A stretch of 64,000 nt of DNA, taken from contig NC_088789.1 of NCBI RefSeq assembly GCF_949628265.1, forward strand, positions 10,284,886 through 10,348,885, written 5' to 3'. The position numbers and the translations under genes were made by a program. Origin of the DNA: Cloeon dipterum (lineage: Eukaryota > Arthropoda > Insecta > Ephemeroptera > Baetidae). A model generated the notes under the pieces. It saw nothing but the letters and a program-made list of their open reading frames with translations. It was not told the DNA's origin and ran no database searches. Positions 14,401-23,948 of the stretch are shown one piece after another (within the stretch, counting starts at the first letter, position 1; each line of letters starts with the position of its first letter).

Positions 14401-17400
14401 GAAAAATAGGATTTAGGGTGAAATTATAAAGCTTGTGGATAGAAAAATTGTTTTTTAATTGACTGACAAATTTTATTTGTTTACTATTTGTTCAAGTAGA
14501 TTTGTGTTTATACTCCTTACTTGTTTGAAAATCGTTTAGTTTAATCTTTCAAAAGTTTAATGATGCAGATAAGGAATAATGACAAATTTTGTAATTTCTT
14601 TTTTTTTCCTTAGGATTATTTTACAAATAAATCGGACAGTTCATCTTGAGTATTTTTTGAAAGTTTTGTTTTATCAGACAATATTTGCATGAAAAAATTT
14701 TGATAAAGCCATCCAAGCCAATTTTTTATCTGCCTTGTTAGAATTAAATTGTGTTTGCTATTGCGATGCATGTGTAATAAAAGCGTGGCGGGGAACACGA
14801 GCTCCACGTTTATCTCGCGTTCAACAATGCACGACGTTACGCCACTGTCGGGGATAACAAAGGCAGTCGGTCCTCCACCCACCGAGGAATGCAAGAGTGG
14901 GTGAGAATTGAATGATATTTTTGCGTCGCCGCCGAACGCGGTGCTCTGCTCTCGTCTATCCGTCTCTATCCAGCGGCAGCAGAAAAGGCGGAGTGTTCCG
15001 AGCGGCCCCGACGGCCGCTGCACTCGTTGTTGGCACCGCGGATGGGGCACCAGTCTCCGCCCGACGAGGATCCCGGCTCCACGCATCGTTCGAGCGATTC
15101 CCCCCGAAGCGGCCTTCGAAGCCCCGGCCGTCGGAAATAACGCACGCTTCCGGTGTCTGCCGTCAGATGGCCCGCGACCTGAGCTAGGCGGGCGGTCAGC
15201 GGTCACCGCGCCGCGCCCTGATGAGGGCCGACGAGAAGCCCAGCGCCGACAAGAGGACGCACGAGCGCAAGAGCAAGTCCAGATGACTTTCGTGAGTCGG
15301 CAGATTGATTTTCGGAGCTGTTCTATTACGCGCGTGTGGCGCAATTCGCACGCCCTTTGATCCCCGCCTTTGACGCCACTGGCGCCTTTAATATTTGATT
15401 CGCCCCTTTGCCGAATTCTCTCAAGGGCCGTCTCTCGTGCCTCTTCTGCGGTTCTGCTCGATTTCCGGGCTGCGTTTGCGTTTTGCGTCGTGTTTTCGTT
15501 TAATTAATGCCTAGCCCTGCCGCGGCGGCGGTATGCCTTTGTTTTTTTCGGTGGTCTCGCACACACGTCGGGTCGATCGCATCTCAACCTAATTTTCTTT
15601 AAAGCTGCAAACGCGAATAAAAAACAGCGTCACGTTTGCGAAAACTAGCCGTGTTGTCTCGTCTCGGTGGCAAAAGCAAAACTCGGCCGTCTGGAAGGGT
15701 CAATAAAATGTGCCGCGGCAGCGAATCAATAAAACCGCGCTTTTACACTCGCGCTAGACTAGCTGCGCTGCAACACGCTGACAAAAGAGAAAAGAGCGGC
15801 CCCGAAATGGGCCCAGCCGGACGAATGTGGCCCTGCCACGGCACGGCAAGGTGCCGGCCGGGTCCATTTCGGCAGCCTCAGCCGGCAATGGCCGCTCTCG
15901 TGTGTGTTTGTGTAGGTGCATTTCGACCAGCGGCGGCGATCAATACAGAAAGGTTGAATGGCACACGCTCTTCTCACTCGCAAGCAAGACCGCCTGCCCT
16001 ATTACGTCGTGTCGCAATTTCGCACTGACAACATTTGTGCGTTTTCTCGCCTGCCCCATCTCTTTTTCCGACCTTTCGCACCCAGCCAAAACTTGCTTTC
16101 AAATTGATACAAAAGGCGCCGGTATGGTTGCCACATTTCCACCAGAAAAAGTTAAATGTTTTAACCTAACTTAATCAATTGCATTAATTAACCTTGAAGT
16201 TTCCTTCTTTAAATGCTACAAAGGGCATGATTTGAAAAAAATACATTTTATCCCACGTTGGCCGGTACAAAAAATTACATCTTATTACACTTTGGCTAAA
16301 CGATTGCAGACTTGAAACTGGAAAATTAATAGAGTCCGCACGTACACTAAATTAATTTATTTCTCAACCACAATCAAGATCTTATGCAAAATTTTTCTAG
16401 CCAAAAAATTGCAGCTTTGAACAATGTCTAGATTTTGTATCTCCGAAAAAAAAACAGACGAGCCTGGCTGTCCAATGAACACACGCAACCGGAAGGTGGC
16501 AACCATAGTCTGACGCCTTTTCTAAAAAATTGAGCCACCAAAATGGGGCATTTGTAGCGCAGATTGGACTGCGGGGAGTGTTATTTTTCAGGAGAGGACA
16601 CGCTGAGAGCCCTCGCCTAATGCTGTGTGTACACTTTTTTCGGTAGACAGGATGTTCTACTTTTTTGCCTAGGCCCTTGTATGCACGCTTGTCTGTAAGC
16701 TTTTTCCGATGGAACGTGTCTTCTTTGTGGGTGCCGGAAGTGAAAAGAGGAGAATTTACGGTGGCACAAAGACGAAAGCAAAAGTACGTATAGTTATGCA
16801 ACGCGGCGAAACTTTCGGTCCCAGCGGGTTGCATAACTTTTTGTTCTCGCCTGATGAGGGGCGCGGAAGAGTTAATTTTGACAGAGCTTTTGAGAAACTT
16901 CTTTTGCTGCAATTTGATAACTTCCGTCACTGTTTGAGGCGTGAGCCGCCAGCACAAATGTTTGCTCGGCTAAATTACATAGAACTGAGAGGGTAACTTT
17001 TCTTTGGCAAATTTCAGTATGAACAATCTTGTCGCCGCTGTCTGTGCGAAATGTCACATAAATTTCCAAGATGAGCGTGATTGTCGCCGTCACTTTCAAT
17101 GTAGGTGGTTAAACGAGATGCATTCAGGCTGACGATTTTCTGATGCGACCCATTTTATCACGAGCCAAAGACCTTTCCCACTTTTGTATATTGATGCGAG
17201 CCGGAGAGATCCATTACAATGTAACCCACTTTTGTGCCGAGTCGACGCCGAGTTATCACTGAGTGCGCCAGCTCACAAGTTGATTTTGGGGCCAAGTACG
17301 TGTAAATCGCATGTTAATATGCGAAACTCGTCATGCCGAAACAAAGACTGCCGGATTTATGCAAATGGCAGCGAGATTCGGGAGCCGAGCCATCGGAATA

Positions 17401-20400
17401 TTCATTCGCAAACGGCAAAATCAGTGTTGGCCAATCTTGGCACGCAAATGTGGAAGGAAAGTGAGTGCGAATTTCAAAGGCGTCTCCTCTTGCTCCTCCT
17501 AATTGGACTTGCAGTAATCACCTTTGTTGTTGTGTATTTCTTCATTACTATAATGATAAATGGTCGTAAAAAGTGTCGTTGGAAATTGTAACACAATGGA
17601 GAAAGGTAATAGCACCACAAAACACCTAAATCGTCCAAGTGAGATAATGTCTCCCGGACTATGACTAAGCTGGAGCAGGAACCTATTGTTTTATAACTTC
17701 GATTAATGATTAGTAATCGATTGCAACCTTTTTGTGATTTAAGTCTTGAGCAAAAAGTGGAACAGGTGAACAACAAATAAATTATCCCACTTTTTCCGCA
17801 CATTCGCGCTTTTTATTAAAAATTGGAGGTGGCGCAGTGGAAATTGGACTGGGAGCAGTGGGCGTGCGTCAGCAGCGGAACTACATTTGCAATAATAATG
17901 ACATAATCCCGTAATAAATGTCCGCCGAGCGGCGAGCCGCCGATGATTAATTTGAAAACGTGAGCCGCGCACCGACCTGCTGTCTGAATAAGTAAATATA
18001 CGCGCGTGCATGCAGTATGTATGTGTGCGAGCGAGTGCAGAGGAAACAATATAGGAGGTCACTTTGCGGTAATACCCAACAAAAGCGGCGACGAAAAAAA
18101 GGACGAGCTGCAGCACGCGGACCCATTTAGAGAGCCGGTCTGAAATGGATGCGCTCTCTCTCATTTTTAATTAACGCATGCTGTGTGTGGTGTCGAGGCA
18201 AACAAAGGCAAAAGGCAGCCGATCGCATAACTCGCATGCACGCGAGCCAAGGCTTTTCCTGTGTCTGGAAAAAGGTTTTCGCAAAACGCAAGTAAGTTGT
18301 GTGTATCAGGTTTTGCGTAACTCGGTGGTGTATGGATTTCGCCGCTGTGCTGAAATGCTGCCAGAGTGACGGCGCAGCTCGAGCGTCGAGCCACACTGTA
18401 TTGATTAGAGGTTCATTTCGTCTTGCGTCCTTTGCTGAGAGGCGCGCGCTTTGGTCTTTTAATTGCATCTGCTAGCAAAGGCCTTTCAGTACGTTTGCAT
18501 CGTAATTGCGCTGGCTGTAATTAAAGGAGTGTTCATGCTGCTAATCATTACCTAAACCGCTCACCTCTGTTTACGTTCGCCACACTGGAAATTGTGTTTG
18601 CTCTACACCGCGTTTTTTTCATGGTTAAATAGGGGGAACAGACTCTTCAGGCTAAAAACTGGATTGTTGAACTTCACAAAGTAAATACGGGTGTTTTCCA
18701 TAGCAAATTGAAATGTGCTGTTTTTCCGGTTTTGACCGGTGCTTTAAATTTGGCATTTTTTCATAAACAGGCCACAGTCAAAGACACACACGCCATCGCA
18801 AAACGAATGTGAAATGCCATGCTCGCAACAGGAATAATTTTTGAGACTGATTAATTTCCACTTTCAAAAAATAAGCAGATTTATCAGTAGAAAAATGAAA
18901 ACAACCTCAATTTAGTCTCCTTCGCTAAACAATTCATTTTTAATTATAACGGTAGCTGATTGTCTCAGCAAGTATACGGACTTTTGTGATTGCGGGAATC
19001 TGCATTATATTCCCCACTCAGCTCTCCAGAATAACGCAACCTGACGAATTCCGACAGTTCCTGAAATAAGCGAATTCTGCCCGAGAAGAGCCTGCTTATG
19101 CAAATCGGCCAGTTCCCACACTCATTTCTCGCGCATCCAGCGACAATTCGTTTCAGAAACAATCCCCTCTCCTTAACCTGCATTATTTGCCGGATCTTGC
19201 AGACGCGGCATCGGAATTAACTGTTGTCATTGTTTGTCGTCAGGACAAATAGCGAGGCCGGACTGGACAACATGGGCCGCCGGCCGCAGCAACAGTACCC
19301 TGGGGCCGACGAGAAGCGGCGCTCCAGTCCGCGGCCCGACCTCATCGAGAACGTGCTCGAGTCGCAGCGGGCGTGCGACAGCATCTCGGAGAAGTCGATG
19401 GACCTGAGCTCGCCCGAAGAGCAGGGCGAGATTCCGCACCTGCCCGGACAGCTGAACGCCGACGAACTGTACGCCGTGCCGGTCAAGCGGCGCGAGCGCA
19501 ACTGGAAGAACATCGACGAGCCCGCCGAGCAGAAGCAGCCCCTGCTGAACCCTGACGACGAGGACGAGACTGAAGAGACCCTTCCTCCTGGCTGGGAGAA
19601 ACATGAAGGTCAGTACTCTCTTTTCACTTATGGAGAAATTGAAAATATTAAAATGAAAATAGAAAATGAAGTGAATTGTAAAAAGGCAAAAATAATTTTA
19701 GATATTTTATTAATCCCTCTTTATTGAGCAGAAGTATCAGTCATCATTGATTTTAACGAGATATGCATGGAACTTTCCTTCTAGAATATTCGTGACTTAT
19801 CAAGCAAAATTTACCCCAATTGAATAGCTTTTAACATTGTAGGATGAAATTGTAGGTTTGTGATATTTCCGGATTTTTTAGGAGGAATTGTTGTCGCACA
19901 GTGGGAGTAATGGGGTTTCACGAAATTCAGCAATTATTTTTGTCTGTTTCTGACGACCAACTGCACTTTAAAATGAAATTAAACAGAAAAACAATTTTAA
20001 ATATAGTTTGCCATATGATTAAAGATAACAGTTCCAAAATATTTACTGTACTATCTGCTGCATATTAATGTTTATTCCAGCTATTTAATTTCTTACATTT
20101 AGTTTGGCATTCTCGAGAAAGTTGACACAGTTTAAGTTCCAGAGCATTCCGTTTGCAAAAAGGCACTTTTAGAGTGTTAAAATATTGACATTTCGCTCTC
20201 TGGCTCCATATATCTTTACAAGCCTCTTGTTAAACACTTTTTCTTACTTTTCAGATAATGACGGTCCATACTTCTGGCATATCAAAAGCGGCACAATTCA
20301 GAGGGAACCTCCTCAGAGCGACAAGAAGGTGGATGGCAAGAGAGTCACACTGCGGGACTCTGAGAACGTAAGATTGCTTTCATGTCGCACACCGCAGTTG

Positions 20401-22396
20401 TAATTAATATTACTATTCCGGCGCAGATGATGCCATTTCCCACCGGGGTCACCCGTAGCAGCACCAGTTCGGCCTTGGAGGAGCTGCAGGAGGGCGGCAA
20501 GAGGAAAGAGGACCGAAGGGAGGAAATGGCTTACAAGTGAGTGAAAGTTTAATCACCTTGCTCAAATCCGTTTGTTTGAAATGCTAAAAATTATGCAATT
20601 ACCTTGACATCGAAGGCCATATCGAATGCCATTATTTGAAAATAATATTTTGTTGAAAATTCCTAATAGGAATCAAATATAATTTTATCACAGGACAAGA
20701 AAAAAATTAAATTTTTAATTTCAGACGCCGCAGCTATCCAGCTCGAATTGAGCCAGAAGCCAAGGAGAGATCCATCCGATTTGCAGTCCGCTCCCTTGGC
20801 TGGGTGGAAATCGCCGAGGATGACCTGACCCCTGAGAGGAGCAGCAGGGCTGTCAACAAATGCATTGTGGATTTGTCGCTAGGCAGAAACGACCTTCTTG
20901 ACGTCGTTGGACGATGGGGAGACGTAAGTATATCACATACCCGTCATTTGCGGTCGCAATGGTAGAAATAAATTGCTCTTTGCAGGGGAAAGATCTGTTC
21001 ATGGACTTGGACGAAGGTGCTTTGAAGCTGATAGATCCAGAGAACCTGACTGTTCTCAACACGCAACCCATTCACACAATCAGGGTGTGGGGAGTTGGCC
21101 GGGACAACGGAAGGTAAAACTGCGATTTTGCTTTAATCATAACTAGGGTTGCCACTTTCTTGGTTTTGTGAGAGTTAAATTAGGGATCAATGATATTAAT
21201 ATTTTTTTATTACTTATGACTCTAACTTGATTAAAATATTTAAAAAGAAACTAATGTGTTAGCGTCCAGAAAAAATTATTTTATTATTTTTTAACCTCTG
21301 CTCAGCATTTCACGTGGGCTATGGGCTCACCGTTAGCGTTTTCTTTATTAAAGTTAATGTAATAATAGTTAGTTAGCTGAAGTAATGTTTACCCTCCATT
21401 ATTAAAAAAAGTCAACATTATAAGAAAATGAAAGGGTTGTGGAATTTTGTCCTGTCAGTTGGCAACCATATTCTGTTATTTTCTTTTCAAGGCATTTAGT
21501 TTGATATCAGTAATCTAACTCGTAAACTCTTTGCCATTTTCCTGGCGCTGTTGGAACAACAGAGAGAGGTAAAACATGCATTAATGTGTTATTGTTGTGG
21601 CCGTGCATTTTACTCGCGTTTCGCATGCATGAACTGCAGTAACCCCGGCACTTTCAGCTGCTGCTTGTTTACACAAACACACAGCGATAGAATTAATTCG
21701 TCAATTGAATTTGCGACCACTGACGTCGTCGAGCGCTTGCAAACGTGCCATTACGTAGACCCCGCCGCTGTAGCACGGCTATCCGTCATGCAATTGAAGA
21801 TTTCGCAGTTCGTGATTCAGATCGCGTGCCTCGCAGATTCGCAATGACTAATGACTTAGCAAAAGTATCAGTTGAGTGCACGCAAATGAATGCAGATTGA
21901 GTGTTATTAACCTTACAAGATTAATTATTTTTGTCCCTGGCATCTACCACACTCACACACACAGAGCTGAAAAGAGCACTCTGCCGGCTGTGCAAGCGCT
22001 TTTAATGACGATTAAAGCGGCCGCTCGTAGAAAATTAGTCAGCACTTTTAGAGTTGATCGTGATAAGCATGAGGCTCTTTTGACCAAAATCGATCCTTGG
22101 CTGAATTGCTGCTCCGTTCACAGGGATTTCGCATATGTGGCGCGCGACAGAGGAACCCGAAAGCACATGTGCCACGTATTCCGCTGCGACATCCCCGCGC
22201 GGACGATCGCCAACACGCTGCGGGACATCTGCAAGAAGATCATGATCGAACGCTCCCTGCAGCAGAACCTGGCCAAGCCCATCGACATCAGCGCAGTCGG
22301 GTCTGCACGAGCTGGACTCGCAGTCAGACCGACCAACCTGCCAACTGAACACAGGCGCTTCCACTCAAGAAATGGTCAGAATTTAATTAGTAAGTC

Positions 22397-22489
<93 letters not shown>

Positions 22490-23543
22490 ATCTCTTTTAA
22501 TTTTTTTTATTTATGCTCAGGAAAAATATATGTATTTTAATAAACCCGTGTATAATTTAAAAGAAGCATAGGAGATTTAAAAAATAGGATTATGGCCTAC
22601 TTATTTTATTTTATAAGCAGAATATAGTAAAATAATCAATTTTTAAAATATAGTAAATTCTTACTTTCTATTTCGATTTTGTCGAGAATTTTTAGATACG
22701 TTAAAAATTGAAATATTATTTATTTTTAATATTGTTCAAAAGACTTTCAAATGTCATGAAATAACCAAAAAATCATTTATGAATGTGCAATTTGAATTTT
22801 AGAAGCACTTAATTTGCTTTTTCAGCTCAATCTTTCCCTACACCGATGGAAGAACCAAAAAAGGTGCTGAAGGCGATGTATCTAGGTGCAATGCAGGTGA
22901 CCAAGTCCACCGGAATGGAAATCCTGAATGACGCCATCGAGAAGATGATGTCAAACAACCCCAAAGAGCAGTGGAAAACTGTCAACGTCGCTGTCGCCCC
23001 GTCTATGATATCCATCTCTCTTCCGGGGGTAAGAGCGCCTTCACACGCAATTTGCCACGCAGAATGCTAAAAATATGTGGTCCTTAGGATGATGAACAGA
23101 TCGTCACTGAGTGTCGAGTGCGCTACTTGTCTTTCTTGGGCATCGGAAAAGATGTGAAGCAGTGTGCCTTCATAATGCACACAGCACAAGACTTATTTAT
23201 TGCTCACGTTTTCCACTGTGAGCCGTCGTCGGGAGCTTTGTGCAAAACAATAGAGGCTGCTTGCAAAGTGAGTATGGATAAACTTAAAATAAATATTCGT
23301 GAAATCAAAGTGACTATTTTTTATTAGTTGCTTTTTTAATTATTTGATGAAGCAATCTAATTCTTTGCATCACGTCTGATTTAGTTGAGGTATCAGAAGT
23401 GTCTTGATGCACACCCAAACGGACTTGGTCAGGGTTTGGCTGAAGCGGCCAACAATACGGGCAAAGGCCTCGGCGCTACCCTCAAGTCTTTGGTCGGCTC
23501 ACTCACGGGACGTAAGGGCAAAGGCGGCTCGTTAGAATCCTGA
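449..23543 (+). CDS. Fe65: Fe65-type adaptor (APBB family): WW domain plus two PTB domains
   Basis: Coding exons: 449-587, 5665-5956, 19244-19608, 20255-20367, 20427-20536, 20725-20923, 20986-21113, 22124-22389, 22826-23028, 23088-23267, 23385-23543. All have GT-AG borders and matching phases; 2154 nt give 717 aa (686 if the ATG at 542 is used), close to vertebrate APBB proteins. In order: an acidic low-complexity N-terminus with YENPNY (about residues 53-58), a WW domain (about 257-285, LPPGW start), PTB1 (about 345-490, with FAVRSLGWVEI and RVWGVGRDNGR-DFAYVARD across a junction), and PTB2 (about 545-680, with ECRVRYLSFLGIGKDV and LRYQKCLDAHP), then a short basic tail. Family knowledge: Fe65 PTB2 binds the NPxY tail of APP-type receptors, PTB1 binds LRP-like and nuclear partners, and WW binds proline-rich proteins such as Mena. 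That links receptors to actin and transcription. Oddities are reported separately: the second WW tryptophan is Arg, donors are doubled after PTB1, and an open frame follows the stop. Confidence 0.95.
588..5664 (+). other. Fe65 intron 1 (5.1 kb)
   Basis: It is bounded by G|GTAAGA and TTCGCAG|AA. It contains a short (TC)n run near 2050-2070 and a C-run near 3075. Around 3960 there is a TATAAAA with a short ATG-containing stretch ending in a donor-like AG|GTAAAC at 4059, a possible alternative promoter. I see no coding exon that joins in phase. Confidence 0.7.
3960..4058 (+). promoter_or_regulatory. Candidate internal Fe65 promoter with short non-coding exon
   Basis: TATAAAA at 3960-3966 precedes a GC-rich stretch ending ATG-GCA-CAC-AG|GTAAAC. 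Spliced to the exon at 5665 this ATG gives the wrong phase and soon stops, so the exon could only be untranslated. Translation would then begin at a later Met, for example the GCC-ATG-GGG near 5873. The support is the TATA plus donor geometry only. Confidence 0.2.
5665..5956 (+). CDS. Fe65: Fe65 coding exon 2, carrying an NPxY motif
   Basis: The acceptor is TTCGCAG|AA and the donor ACAACAG|GTCAGT. The phase (two bases in, two bases out) fits exons 449-587 and 19244-19608 exactly. It encodes GLLSYENPNYHLDP, a patch resembling the YENPTY sorting and PTB-binding motif of APP. An alanine-rich acidic helix-like stretch and a Gly/Ser/Arg-rich stretch follow. The coding part is strongly GC-rich against the AT-rich intron around it, which supports it being a real exon. 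Confidence 0.9.
8431..8468. repeat. (GC)n/(GA)n microsatellite
   Basis: Five GC units run directly into about fourteen GA units inside Fe65 intron 2. Confidence 0.9.
9972..10002. repeat. (TG)n microsatellite
   Basis: TG dinucleotide run with one GA interruption, intronic in Fe65. Confidence 0.85.
19244..20367 (+). CDS. Fe65: Fe65 exons 3-4: acidic linker and split WW domain
   Basis: Exon 3 (19244-19608) encodes a charged linker and the first WW strand, LPPGWEKHE. Exon 4 (20255-20367) supplies DNDGPYFWHIKSGTIQREPP. The junction makes a GAT codon from G plus AT. The first Trp, the aromatic pair YF-W-H and the closing PP fit Fe65 WW domains. The residue normally the second signature Trp (TTQWEPP in mammals) is encoded AGG at 20302-20304, so it is Arg here. 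Confidence 0.9.
20725..22389 (+). CDS. Fe65: Fe65 exons 6-8: first PTB domain
   Basis: Exons 20725-20923, 20986-21113 and 22124-22389 carry PTB1. Hallmarks are FAVRSLGWVEIAEDDLTP, the insertion ending in GRWGDGKDLFMDLDEG, the strand IHTIRVWGVGRDNGR, then DFAYVARD, HVFRCDIPARTIANTL and the C-terminal helix DICKKIMIERS. These match Fe65 PTB1 closely, including the RVWGVGRD and YVARD blocks. The last exon has two in-phase donors, at 22375 and 22390. Confidence 0.93.
22401..22494. repeat. Long (TC)n microsatellite beside a Fe65 splice donor
   Basis: About 45 TC units, degenerating to TATCTC at the end, begin roughly 10 bases after the distal donor (A|GTAAGT at 22390). The tract occupies part of a 436-nt intron between the PTB1 and PTB2 exons. 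Pyrimidine tracts of this kind can bind PTB/hnRNP I proteins, so length variation could affect the neighbouring splice choice (inference). Confidence 0.95.
22826..23543 (+). CDS. Fe65: Fe65 exons 9-11: second PTB domain and C-terminus
   Basis: Exons 22826-23028, 23088-23267 and 23385-23543 encode PTB2: KVLKAMYLGAMQVTKSTGME, the VNVAVAPSMISIS strand, ECRVRYLSFLGIGKDVKQCAF, the HVFHCEPSSG block, and the helix ending EAACKLRYQKCLDAHP. The tail is Gly/Lys-rich (GATLKSLVGSLTGRKGKGG) and ends LES with TGA at 23541-23543. By family analogy this is the domain that holds APP-type NPxY tails. Confidence 0.93.
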
Positions 23544-23948
23544 GATGAGGCCTCGGCTTTACAGGTAAATTATTAAGGCAATCTGCGTGAATTTCACCAC
23601 CAATTCGGAAATAAAATTTTAAAAATAATAATTTATAATATTTAAACATTTATTAAGATTGTTCTTTGTGAGTCTTATATTGTTAATATAATTTGCCAGT
23701 TTTTGTTTACAAAAATTTCAAATCACTCTTTGCCTGATCGTGGCGTTTCCTTTTTTCAGGATGGCTCATGGAGTCCGCCTGTAGAGCGCGAGGTAATCCC
23801 ACACAGACACTTGCAGTCACCAATGACGTGTGAAATGTTCAGTGGCGCTGCCGACGAGGCCGCCAACAGTGAATCTGAGGACGAAGAAAACGAGGAGGAG
23901 ATCGACACCTCTGTGCCCGACGCGATGGGCAAAAAATCCTGGTATTAG
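23544..23948 (+). other. Fe65 3' region: spliced 3' UTR or hidden C-terminal extension
   Basis: After the TGA at 23541 the same frame stays open to a donor (CAG|GTAAAT, exon end 23564). It resumes in phase at an acceptor (TTTTTTCAG, exon start 23760) and continues to TAG at 23946-23948, about 70 codons in all. The second part is acidic (SESEDEENEEEID) and ends MGKKSWY. The simplest reading is an intron in the 3' UTR. Stop readthrough, or an alternative splice avoiding the TGA, would make it coding. Confidence 0.45.

Larger units (their letters stand above)
5957..19243 (+). other. Fe65 intron 2 (13.3 kb)
   Basis: A single intron by phase: AG from the upstream exon plus G from the downstream one makes Arg. 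It holds (GC)n/(GA)n at 8431-8468, (TG)n near 9972-10002, a CGN-type triplet run near 12415-12452, and a GC-rich island near 14800-15300 that may be an alternative first exon. Several long open frames here (near 8500-9180, 12000-12630 and 14616-15344) overlap on both strands and show no family resemblance, so I do not call them genes. Confidence 0.7.

Noticed and set aside
14616-15344. Minus-strand frame of 242 codons
   Set aside because: It is the longest single open frame in the window but is a shadow of a GC-rich island. The distal part is AT-rich and atypical, and no domain is visible.
16397-16957. Minus-strand frame of 186 codons
   Set aside because: No family resemblance, mixed composition, no flanking splice logic.
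22035-22364. Minus-strand and alternative-frame readings across the PTB1 exon
   Set aside because: Antisense and out-of-frame shadows of the real Fe65 exon 22124-22389.
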